From NCBI GenBank assembly GCA_045600045.1, contig JAZRXD010000037.1:1-58838 (forward strand): DNA of 58,838 nt, given 5' to 3'. Positions 24,556 through 31,691 of this stretch are shown in pieces (positions within the stretch are counted from its first letter, which is position 1; each line of letters opens with the position of its first letter). A program made the translations under genes and the position numbers. The stretch is from UBA1715 sp045600045. Lineage in GTDB: Bacteria > Bacteroidota > Bacteroidia > Bacteroidales > UBA1715. The notes beneath the pieces are model-generated. The model saw only the letters and a program-made list of their open reading frames with translations, had not been told where the DNA came from and made no database searches.

Positions 24556-25926
24556 TTATTTAATGTTTGTCGATATTTTCTTCGCAAAGTCATCGAGATG
24601 AGGATCGCGGGCTCCCATAACAATCACTACATCGTTTGTTTTTACCAATTCCATGATTCGTTGGAATGATTGTTCTTTGTCGCCGACGTATTCGGCATTT
24701 TTCCCGTTTGCCTGCATTGCGTCGCTCACTATTGTTGATGAAATATTTCTGTCAACCGTTCCTCCAGCATAGTAAATATCGGCAATCAAGAAAATATCTT
24801 GCTTGCGAAGTGCGTCGCCAACCATTTGTGAGAGTTCTGCGTGCATAAAACGCATTGGTCCGTAGCCGTGGGGTTGAAACCACGCAATAACTCGTTCTCC
24901 GATTTGTTGGCAGGCTTTTATTACTGCCGCAACCTCGGCTGGATTGTGTGCGAAATCATCTATCACGTAGCAATTGTTTTTTGTTTTTCCCACTAATTGT
25001 GCACGACGGTAAATGCCACGGAATGTGGCCAATGCTTTGGTACTTTCTTCTATTGAAATTCCTGCCGCCGATGTTGCTGCAATTGCCGCCAGGGCGTTTT
25101 CCATATTGTGTTTCCCAATTGCAGGAATTGTACATGAAACACCATTCACGTCAAAAGAAATGGAGAATCCTTCTTGCTTGAAGTTAGTTCCTCGTATAGT
25201 AGCTCCGTCAACTGTTCCAAAGTTATAATTGTTGCTTTGGGAAAGTTTTTTCGTTAAAGTATAGTCTTGATTTGCTATGAAATACGATTTTGTATTGTCA
25301 CGGAACGTAGAGAATAATTGCTCCAATTCATCGTATTCTTTATGATCGCGGTCAATGTTGAGCAACAATGAAATTTCTGGTTTATAGTTTACTATTGAAC
25401 CATCCGATTCGTCCGATTCAATAACCAGCCAATCGCTATTGCCAACCCAGGCATTGCCCGGCAAACCTTTCTCCTGCAAAACGCTCAAGCCTGCTCCAGT
25501 AATAAGCGAAGGAGATTTTCCGCAATGTTCCATAATATGGAAAACCATTGCCGTAGTGGTTGATTTTCCTGAAGTTCCGCCAACGGCGATTGTCCGTACG
25601 CTATTCGAAATTTCTGCTAAAATTGCAGAACGTTTCATAATAGGAATATTGAGTTGCAATGCTTTTTGATACTCTACATTTGTTTCCTCGATTGCCGTTG
25701 AAACAACAACCACATCAACATCGGGAGTTATTCCTCTTCCGTCTTGAAAATAGCAGTTGATTCCCATTGCTTCGAATTGCGTTTCCGATAATAGTTTTTG
25801 TTCTTGACCGAACAATCTATCGGAACCGGAAACTTTCTTGCCTTTGCCTCGAAGATATTGGGCAATGGCACTCATTCCCGTACCGGCAATTCCAACAAAG
25901 AAAAAATGTGAATAAGCATCTAACAT
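24556..25926 (-). CDS. Mur ligase family protein (MurC/Mpl-like)
   Basis: The 456-residue enzyme has an N-terminal Rossmann domain (FFVGIAGTGMSAIAQYLRGKG), a P-loop GTSGKSTTTAMV, and the ligase tail YVIDDFAHNPAEVAAVIKAC ... AWFQPHGYGPMRFM. This is the MurC-type ligase family, which joins L-Ala (MurC) or recycled tripeptide (Mpl) to UDP-MurNAc. The P-loop usually reads GTHGKTTT; here His and Thr are Ser and Ser. It lies outside any division-cell-wall cluster, next to proA, so I infer a recycling or alternative ligase rather than the essential MurC. Start is 20 bp after the proA stop. Confidence 0.85.
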   Translation of the reverse strand: MLDAYSHFFFVGIAGTGMSAIAQYLRGKGKKVSGSDRLFGQEQKLLSETQFEAMGINCYFQDGRGITPDVDVVVVSTAIEETNVEYQKALQLNIPIMKRSAILAEISNSVRTIAVGGTSGKSTTTAMVFHIMEHCGKSPSLITGAGLSVLQEKGLPGNAWVGNSDWLVIESDESDGSIVNYKPEISLLLNIDRDHKEYDELEQLFSTFRDNTKSYFIANQDYTLTKKLSQSNNYNFGTVDGATIRGTNFKQEGFSISFDVNGVSCTIPAIGKHNMENALAAIAATSAAGISIEESTKALATFRGIYRRAQLVGKTKNNCYVIDDFAHNPAEVAAVIKACQQIGERVIAWFQPHGYGPMRFMHAELSQMVGDALRKQDIFLIADIYYAGGTVDRNISSTIVSDAMQANGKNAEYVGDKEQSFQRIMELVKTNDVVIVMGARDPHLDDFAKKISTNIK

Positions 25927-25946
25927 ATTCCTAAAAATTTATAATT

Positions 25947-27236
25947 CTATATAGAAAACTTTTTGTCAATCTTTTTGTGAGTGAACGTTGATTTACCCGA
26001 AACGTAGTCGGCAACAATTTGTCCGTTACCTTTCAATTTCCATTTGTAGATTGTTAAGCCTTCAAGTCCAACAGGGCCGCGTGCATGAAGTTTATTGGTG
26101 CTTATGCCCACTTCTGCGCCCAAACCATAGCGGAATCCGTCGGCAAAACGTGTGCTACAGTTCCAGAACACATCTGCCGAATCAATAAGATTCATAAACG
26201 TTTCGGCTGCCTGAGGATTTTTTGTGATAATAGCCTCGGTATGGCGGCTGCTGTATGTGTTGACGTGTTCAATTGCATCTTCCAAAGAGTCAACAATTCG
26301 GATAGAAACTTTATAGTCCAACCATTCTGATTTCCAATTGGTTGCTGTTTCGCAGGAAATGATTTGTTTTGTTCGTTCACATCCATAAATTTCCACATTG
26401 TGGCTTTGTAGCGATTCGGCAAGTTTGGGTAAAACTGTTTGTGCAATGTCTTTGTGAATCAATATTGTTTCAGTTGCGTTGCAAACCGACACATACTGTG
26501 TTTTTGCGTCGGTGGCAACTCTCACAGCCATTTCCACGTCGGCATCTTTGTCGATGTATGTGTGGCAAATACCATCGGCGTGTCCCATCACGGCAATGTT
26601 GGAATTGTTCATAATGTATTGAACGAACGCATTCGAGCCACGAGGAATAATCAAGTCAATGTATTTGTCGAGTTTTAGCATTTCGTTCACATCTTCGCGG
26701 GTTTCGAGCAATTGAATCCAGCCCGCAGGAACGCCGCTTTGTTCCGATGCTTCGCGAATGACTTTTGCCAAAATTCTATTTGTTTCGATTGCTTCGCGGC
26801 CGCCTTTCATCAACGTTGCGTTGCCGCTTTTTAGACAAAGCGATGAAATTTGAACCAAAGCGTCGGGACGCGATTCAAAAATCACTCCGATAACGCCGAT
26901 AGGACAGCTTACTTTGTACAATTCCAAGCCATTGTCAAGTTCGGTTGCAGCAAGTGTTTCGCCAATTGGTTCAGGCAATTGGATAAGACTTTTGATTCCT
27001 GCAACTACGTCGTTGATTTTTCCTTCGTCGAATTTCAAACGTTTAAGAAGTGGCGCGGCTAAATTTTCTTCTTCGCTTCGTTTTAAATCTATTTTGTTAG
27101 CAGCGATAATTTCACTTGAATGTTCGGTTAATGCCTTGGCGATATTGTTCAAGGCCTCGTTTTTCTTTTCTGTTGAAAGAGCGGCCAATTCTATTGATGC
27201 TTTTTTTGCCGCTGATGCTAAATCGATAGTTTGCAT
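25947..27236 (-). CDS. proA: Gamma-glutamyl phosphate reductase
   Basis: ProA reduces gamma-glutamyl phosphate to glutamate semialdehyde with NADPH, the second step of proline synthesis. The 429-residue protein shows VIFESRPDALVQISSLCLKS, GNATLMKGGREA, LIIPRGSNAFV, catalytic Cys in WNCSTRFADG, and GAEVGISTNKLHARGPVGLE. Length is near the usual 415-420. proB is not adjacent. The gene is followed 20 bp later by the Mur ligase gene and preceded by a YqaA-type gene on the same strand. Confidence 0.97.
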   Translation of the reverse strand: MQTIDLASAAKKASIELAALSTEKKNEALNNIAKALTEHSSEIIAANKIDLKRSEEENLAAPLLKRLKFDEGKINDVVAGIKSLIQLPEPIGETLAATELDNGLELYKVSCPIGVIGVIFESRPDALVQISSLCLKSGNATLMKGGREAIETNRILAKVIREASEQSGVPAGWIQLLETREDVNEMLKLDKYIDLIIPRGSNAFVQYIMNNSNIAVMGHADGICHTYIDKDADVEMAVRVATDAKTQYVSVCNATETILIHKDIAQTVLPKLAESLQSHNVEIYGCERTKQIISCETATNWKSEWLDYKVSIRIVDSLEDAIEHVNTYSSRHTEAIITKNPQAAETFMNLIDSADVFWNCSTRFADGFRYGLGAEVGISTNKLHARGPVGLEGLTIYKWKLKGNGQIVADYVSGKSTFTHKKIDKKFSI

Positions 27237-27300
27237 AGTATTAAATTATACGTGCAATATTAGGCAATTTATACTAGAATAGCAAAGCAAAGTGTATGAG

Positions 27301-27747
27301 TTACAACAATTGTATGCCAAACTTTTGCCAGATAAAAATCCAAAGAACAAACCGTAGAAAACGACCTATTAGCATCCAAAATGCACATTGTTTCCAATTG
27401 ATTTTGTAGAAGCCGAGAGCAATGGCAAACACATCGCCCACAATAGGCAGCCATGTAACAAAGGCCAACAACGACCCCCATCGTGCGACAAGGTTTTGTT
27501 GCTGTTCCAGTTTCTCTTTTTTGATTTTGAACCATTTTTCAATGTAGTCCATATTGCCTATGCGCCCAATGTAGTACGAGGTGAGTCCTCCGAACCAATT
27601 TCCAATGGTTGCGAGAACGAGGCAAATACTTGTGTTTAGTCCGATTGCGAGACAACCAACCAACAATGCGTCGGCGCTAAACGGCACAACCGTTGACGCC
27701 AAAAACGAACCAACAAACAAACCAAAATATCCTAAATCAGACAGCAT
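27301..27747 (-). CDS. YqaA-type (DedA/VTT-related) inner-membrane protein
   Basis: The 148-residue protein has about four hydrophobic segments. GYFGLFVGSFLASTVVPFSADALLVG followed by IGNWFGGLTSYYIGRIG and WLPIVGDVFAIALGFY is the small YqaA-like version of the SNARE-associated/VTT (DedA) family, possibly a lipid or solute transporter. Length fits YqaA. It lies 64 bp upstream of proA. Confidence 0.88.
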   Translation of the reverse strand: MLSDLGYFGLFVGSFLASTVVPFSADALLVGCLAIGLNTSICLVLATIGNWFGGLTSYYIGRIGNMDYIEKWFKIKKEKLEQQQNLVARWGSLLAFVTWLPIVGDVFAIALGFYKINWKQCAFWMLIGRFLRFVLWIFIWQKFGIQLL

Positions 27748-27809
27748 ACAAGTACAAAAGTATGAAATCCTTAAATATTGTTAGAATTTTGGATTGGTTA
27801 GTGTTAAAA

Positions 27810-27950
27810 CTATGCAGCCTTTGAATAATCAACAATAGAGATGTCTTGCATTAGTTTTTTGCCATAGAGATAATGATTTCTAAATGAGCAACAACATCAT
27901 CGGTAAAAAATGTTTCGCCACATTGTTCACATTCCATACAAGGAACATTT
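27810..27950 (-). pseudogene. Remnant of a YgiT-type zinc-finger antitoxin
   Basis: The minus strand reads NVPCMECEQCGETFF (two CxxC-type pairs) followed by TDDVVAHLEIIISMAKN and a stop at 27851. Shifting one base in the A-run gives KKLMQDISIVDYSKAA and a stop at 27810. This matches the end of YgiT/MqsA-type zinc-finger antitoxins. The N-terminal CxxC half and the toxin gene are absent. A good promoter stands just upstream, so the remnant may still be transcribed. Confidence 0.6.
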
Positions 27951-27967
27951 TTTCTAAGTTGTTAATG

Positions 27968-27998
27968 CAAATATATAGTGTTTGCTCTCAAAAACAAA
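27968..27998 (-). promoter_or_regulatory. Promoter facing the YgiT remnant
   Basis: On the minus strand TTTG (27998-27995), 19 bp, TATATTTG (27975-27968): an exact match to the Bacteroidetes promoter pattern. It lies just downstream of the DUF262-HNH gene and points into the decayed zinc-finger frame. Confidence 0.75.
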
Positions 27999-28032
27999 AC
28001 ATCTCAGCTGAACGGACGGTTGAAGAGTCTTT

Positions 28033-29130
28033 CTATTTTGCTCCTTTTCGTCGGTTACATTCTTTACAAAGCATTTGACAGTTTTCGGAAATTGTTCGGC
28101 CACCGTCTTTCCATGGGGTAATGTGGTCGGCTTCCATTTGCTCTATTTCGAAATGTTTGCCACAAATTTTGCAAATGCCGTTTTGTTTTTCGTACACTTC
28201 ACGTTTTGTATTTGCGTCGAAAGCTCTAATGCCTAAGTGATGCTCATCATTATCGAGGACATACCAATAAATACCAGCTTTTCGTTCTACATCGCTGTCG
28301 CGCATTAGTTCGGCAATGCGGGTTTCGAGTTCGGTGGCATCGAGTTTGGCATCTTTGTACTTGTTGTAGATTTCTCCCCACGCAACTTGTTTCATTTCTT
28401 TGCGTTTTTTCGGAAATTTTGCCTTAACCCAATTTATTACATTTTGGAAATAAAGCCAAAGTTCATCGGCATTTGTGTCGTGTTGGTGAGCGGCCATATA
28501 TTCTTCTATTTGGCCATTATTGAGCCAAGAAATGACAGTTTCTAAATAGTCTTGTCGGATGGGCGAGCCGCTCATATAATCGCTACTGAGTTTGTAGGCA
28601 ACGCACTGCGATTTACTGAATTTTCGTTTGGCAGCAGTAACCCATTCGCCACTGTAAACGGCGTTGCGGATTTCTTGTTCCGTAAGCTTTTCGCCGGCAA
28701 TGTTTATTGTGCGAAACCAATCAAGTTTTTCGCTGTCGCTGCCGTTGCGGCAAATGTACACCATAAGCTTGTAATCCAAGAACTTTGCACGTTCGTCGGG
28801 TGTAAGGTTGTCGCCAGTTTTTAGCGTGTCGTTCCAATTTACAATAAGGTTGCCACTCAAAAATTCGCAAATACTCATAGTGCGTTGTTGACCATCGAGC
28901 AGTTCGTATGTTCCATCTTCGTTTTCCACCCAATACATCACGTTGAGCGGAAAATCCTTGCGAATACTTTCTATTACGGCTTTTTGCTGTTTGTCGCTAT
29001 AAACAAACTCACGCTGGTATTTTGGACGGATGTTCAGTTTGCCGCCGTAACCAAAAACGCCTTCTTCTTCGCTATTACTAAATCCTGCGAACAAATCGCC
29101 AATACGGATGGGAGTTAGTTCAATGTTCAT
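28033..29130 (-). CDS. DUF262 and HNH nuclease domain protein (GmrSD-like)
   Basis: Read from MNIELTPIRIGDLF (29130) the product has 365 residues; a longer frame begins at 29190. Residues 1-190 are DUF262, a ParB-like fold with PKYQREFVYSDKQQ and the hallmark ELLDGQQRT, known to bind or hydrolyse nucleotides in GmrSD, BrxU and SspE defence nucleases. The C-terminus is an HNH nuclease, CKICGKHFEIEQMEADHIT, then WKDGG, then CQMLCKECNRRKG, with the zinc Cys pairs and catalytic DH intact. GmrSD proteins use DUF1524 instead, so this pairing is different. It is the last of three adjacent minus-strand genes after a methyltransferase and a helix-bundle protein (49 and 42 bp gaps), so a defence role is inferred. 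Confidence 0.9.
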   Translation of the reverse strand: MNIELTPIRIGDLFAGFSNSEEEGVFGYGGKLNIRPKYQREFVYSDKQQKAVIESIRKDFPLNVMYWVENEDGTYELLDGQQRTMSICEFLSGNLIVNWNDTLKTGDNLTPDERAKFLDYKLMVYICRNGSDSEKLDWFRTINIAGEKLTEQEIRNAVYSGEWVTAAKRKFSKSQCVAYKLSSDYMSGSPIRQDYLETVISWLNNGQIEEYMAAHQHDTNADELWLYFQNVINWVKAKFPKKRKEMKQVAWGEIYNKYKDAKLDATELETRIAELMRDSDVERKAGIYWYVLDNDEHHLGIRAFDANTKREVYEKQNGICKICGKHFEIEQMEADHITPWKDGGRTISENCQMLCKECNRRKGAK

Positions 29131-29179
29131 ATTTTTATTATTTAGAGTTCTTGGCTTCTTGAACCAATTAAAGTATTTA

Positions 29180-29926
29180 TTATCCTTCAAATTTTCTTGT
29201 TCCGTGGCAATTAGGGAAATCGCTACATGACCAAAATGCCTTGCCTACATTTAGTCCTTTCTTAGCCATTCGTTTAATCATAGGTTTGTTGCAAATGGGA
29301 CAAAGTGGCGCATTGGAATTTAGAGCTTCTTGTTGCTTTTGTGCAAGACGCAATTCTGTTAAGTTTTCGCTAAAGCCACCATTGAGTTTGAAATCTTCAA
29401 GTAAGTGTGTTAATTGTTTGTTTAGCATTGCAATCAAGCCACGAGTGAGAATAAGCAAACAGTTTGCCGCTTCTATTTCAGTTCCGTGCTCAATCCATGT
29501 GTCAAATTTTGCCTTTTGAGAAAGAATGTGTTGGCAAGCATCTTGTGCCCAATCTGTGCCGAAATTAGGTTTATCCCAAACTATATTGTTTACTGCCTGA
29601 AATTCCGCAGTGTTTTTCCCCCATGGAATTTGATTGCGTTTCATTAGGAAATTAAAATAATCTCCTTCGAGTTCGCAGAGACTGGCGCGTGCCACATCGG
29701 TAAGTTTCATTTCTGTTTCGCGGGAGGTGATACGTCTTGCGGAACCTTCGGTTATGTTTGCTTGTCCTGAACGTGCTGCCTGCACCATTTGGTCTGTCAT
29801 TCTGCCACACGGATCTTGTTTGAAACCGAGAAATCGTTCGCAAAATCTTTGCGTTCCTAATTCTATTACATGCGCATGTATCCACGTATGCAACCAATAA
29901 TAAGCTTGTGATTTTACTTCTAACAT
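29180..29926 (-). CDS. Four-helix-bundle protein with topoisomerase-type zinc ribbon
   Basis: Starting at MLEVKSQAYYWLHTW (29926) the protein has 248 residues; a longer frame starts at 29950. The first 105 residues fit the four-helix-bundle family related to the S23/Avd proteins (FCERFLGFKQDP, then MVQAARSGQANITEGSAR). The middle is helical. The C-terminus (CPICNKPMIKR ... FWSCSDFPNCHGTRKF) is a zinc ribbon of the type found at the end of DNA topoisomerase I. I recall this arrangement from proteins labelled 'four helix bundle suffix domain'. It lies between the methyltransferase and the DUF262-HNH genes and may bind DNA or bridge the two (inference). No catalytic motif is visible. Confidence 0.85.
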   Translation of the reverse strand: MLEVKSQAYYWLHTWIHAHVIELGTQRFCERFLGFKQDPCGRMTDQMVQAARSGQANITEGSARRITSRETEMKLTDVARASLCELEGDYFNFLMKRNQIPWGKNTAEFQAVNNIVWDKPNFGTDWAQDACQHILSQKAKFDTWIEHGTEIEAANCLLILTRGLIAMLNKQLTHLLEDFKLNGGFSENLTELRLAQKQQEALNSNAPLCPICNKPMIKRMAKKGLNVGKAFWSCSDFPNCHGTRKFEG

Positions 29927-29968
29927 GATATTTTTATATGGTCGCCACAAAATTAGTTTTTTTCTTGA

Positions 29969-31024
29969 TTATTGTCTTTTGCGAATTATTATTCGTTTAT
30001 ACAAACCGTTTCCATTAACAACAGGTGCATCATATCTTGTATGTGGAAGTTTAATATTATCAAGCATTCCATCGCCACCTCTATCAGTAGTCCAAATCAA
30101 TTCAAATTGGTCTGGATTATATTTATCCATAAAAGTAATTGGTACTCCCATATATCCAGAATAATCAGCAGGTATGTTCGCTGTTTTACTTACTTCTATC
30201 GCATTATAGTTTTCATATTTTGGATATTCTTCTGGTGAGTACGTTTTGTACAAATCCAACCAATCGTGACGTTTATTGTGATCGAGATTGGTAAACCAAT
30301 TCACGCCTGAAACTCGAATCATACCTTCACGATGGTCTCCTGCTGTTGCTGTATCTTCATAGATGCTTGTAAAATGTGCTGCCCCGCCTTTAAAACCAAT
30401 GCCCAACCACATTTTGTTCTCTTTTATCAATTTGAAACATTCTTTGTAAGTAATGGCATTTTGATTTCCAACAATTAAGAACTTTTTGTCATATTGAACA
30501 AGTTGTGCCACATATTCACGGAAAAGCGAAAACGGCGGATTGGTAACAACAATGTCGGCTTCTTTGAGCAATTCAACACATTCTGGAGAGCGAAAATCGC
30601 CATTCCCTTCAAGTGTGGTCAACACATTTTTATCGTTTTTCAATAGCCATTCCACATCGGCAAGGTCGGTTGCTCCGTCGCCGTTCACATCGCAAACTTC
30701 GGTAATCACAATTTTATGGGGAACACGTGTTTTTTGCTGTTTGCCGTAAGGTTCTTCGGGTTCAAACAAACACATTTGTGTGTCGGCAATAGGCGAACCG
30801 TCGTAGCAGGTGGCAATCAGTTTTTTCAATCCTAAAACATTGAAATTGAGCGCAAAGTATTTGAAGAAATTGCTTTCGTACGGGTCATCGCAGTTGCAGA
30901 ACACCGTTTTTCCTGCAAAGTGCTGTTTGTAATGTTTCAACTCGTTGGCAATGTCGGAGAGTTGCGTGTAAAATTCGTCCTTTTTCGCCCTGTTGGCTGC
31001 GTGTAGGTTGCTGTTTCCTGCCAT
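29969..31024 (-). CDS. EcoRI-family adenine-specific DNA methyltransferase
   Basis: The 351-residue protein resembles the EcoRI methylase family, which methylates adenine N6 using SAM. Motifs: AKKDEFYTQLSDIANELKHY, TVFCNCDDPYESNFFKYF, and the N6-adenine catalytic NPPFSLFREYV within ADIVVTNPPF. The length is near M.EcoRI (about 326). No EcoRI-type nuclease gene is adjacent; the three-gene unit instead carries an HNH nuclease. The start codon follows a 10-bp inverted repeat by 2 bp, and an upstream structured RNA with a terminator could attenuate the operon. Confidence 0.92.
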   Translation of the reverse strand: MAGNSNLHAANRAKKDEFYTQLSDIANELKHYKQHFAGKTVFCNCDDPYESNFFKYFALNFNVLGLKKLIATCYDGSPIADTQMCLFEPEEPYGKQQKTRVPHKIVITEVCDVNGDGATDLADVEWLLKNDKNVLTTLEGNGDFRSPECVELLKEADIVVTNPPFSLFREYVAQLVQYDKKFLIVGNQNAITYKECFKLIKENKMWLGIGFKGGAAHFTSIYEDTATAGDHREGMIRVSGVNWFTNLDHNKRHDWLDLYKTYSPEEYPKYENYNAIEVSKTANIPADYSGYMGVPITFMDKYNPDQFELIWTTDRGGDGMLDNIKLPHTRYDAPVVNGNGLYKRIIIRKRQ

Positions 31025-31025
31025 A

Positions 31026-31054
31026 GATTGATAGTTTTTGCATCACTATCAATC
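31026..31054 (-). promoter_or_regulatory. Inverted repeat just before the methyltransferase start
   Basis: GATTGATAGT (31026-31035) and ACTATCAATC (31045-31054) form a perfect 10-bp dyad ending 1 bp from the ATG. It may be an operator for self-regulation, or a hairpin hiding the ribosome site. Confidence 0.65.
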
Positions 31055-31070
31055 ATCTGCAATCGGGCAA

Positions 31071-31092
31071 AAAGAAAGGCGTGAACCTTTCT
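31071..31092 (-). terminator. Terminator or attenuator ahead of the methyltransferase operon
   Basis: On the minus strand AGAAAGG, loop TTCACG, CCTTTCT and a T-run form a 7-bp intrinsic terminator. It directly follows the structured RNA. Its loop TTCACG can pair with CGTGAA in the RNA's closing stem, so an antiterminator form is possible. Confidence 0.55.
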
Positions 31093-31094
31093 AC

Positions 31095-31268
31095 TCACAT
31101 TCACGAGGAGCGTAGGATGAACCCCGCCTAACTTCATAGATTAGTTCACACCTAAAAGGTGCGAACATTAGTATTTGAAGTTAGTACGGTCAGCCAAATG
31201 CTTCCGTGAATTGCTTTTATCCGATTATTCTAAACAACCAGTTTCCTACGCTTTTTGTTTGAATGTGA
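31095..31268 (-). ncRNA. Structured RNA, multi-helix, upstream of the methyltransferase
   Basis: On the minus strand two nested 9-bp perfect stems, TCACATTCA (5' arm 31268-31260) with TGAATGTGA (31103-31095), and TCCTACGCT/AGCGTAGGA as partners (31252-31244 and 31117-31109), enclose about 126 nt. Inside lie a small hairpin (ACGG...CCGT around 31186-31210) and a long one: CTAACTTCA/TGAAGTTAG (31184-31176 and 31136-31128) with GTTCGCACCT/AGGTGTGAAC (31166-31157 and 31153-31144). The last stem has one G-U pair on this strand but an A-C mismatch on the other, so the RNA is read from the minus strand. It is followed at once by a terminator. It could be a riboswitch-like leader or a standalone RNA. 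Confidence 0.6.
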
Positions 31269-31342
31269 ATAATAGCTAATGCGTATGTTATGTAAATCTT
31301 TTTATCTGTTTCGTATCAAATCAATTAATTTTCAAACGGATA

Positions 31343-31350
31343 CAAAGGTA
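31343..31350 (-). promoter_or_regulatory. -7 box of the structured-RNA/methyltransferase operon
   Basis: TACCTTTG on the minus strand matches TAnnTTTG. A TTTG occurs 25 bp further upstream (31379-31376), longer than the usual spacer. The leader to the methyltransferase ATG would be about 310 nt. Confidence 0.5.
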
Positions 31351-31456
31351 TAAAAAACTTCTTTCGCTTTCGGTTCAAAAAGTAACAATCACTTTTTTTG
31401 TTTTTCGCAAAAAAGAGTTTGTTTTTTAAAGACCATAAAATAGTGCGTTTTTTCTA

Positions 31457-31500
31457 CATAGTTAGGGAGTTTAAACTACATAACTATGCAGTTTGAACTG
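31457..31500. promoter_or_regulatory. Cluster of dyads, possible operator upstream of htrA
   Basis: CATAGTTA (31457-31464) is matched by TAACTATG (31481-31488). Between and after lie AGTTTAAACT (31468-31477) and AGTTTGAACT (31490-31499), two near-identical 10-bp palindromes spaced 22 bp apart, about two helical turns. The cluster lies about 190 bp before htrA and about 430 bp upstream of the divergent methyltransferase operon. It looks like a regulator site. Confidence 0.4.
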
Positions 31501-31691
31501 GTAGGCCTTATCGGTTTTTTTGCATAAAAATAAAAGAGAGTGAAAAAAGAGCAGTCATTTTTTCTGCATTTTTGGAAAAAAAGCTTGTTTTCGTGTGTGG
31601 TAATAAGTTTGGCTCAAATTTTGATATGCTGTATGCAATATTTTTTTGCAAAAAAAGTTTATGAGTTTGTTTAATTAAAAAGTAAGGAAGC

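Noticed and set aside
31128..31184. Integron attC site as a firm annotation
   Set aside because: The 5' box is imperfect, the hairpin is enclosed by two further stems and no integrase is present; kept only as a low-interest idea.
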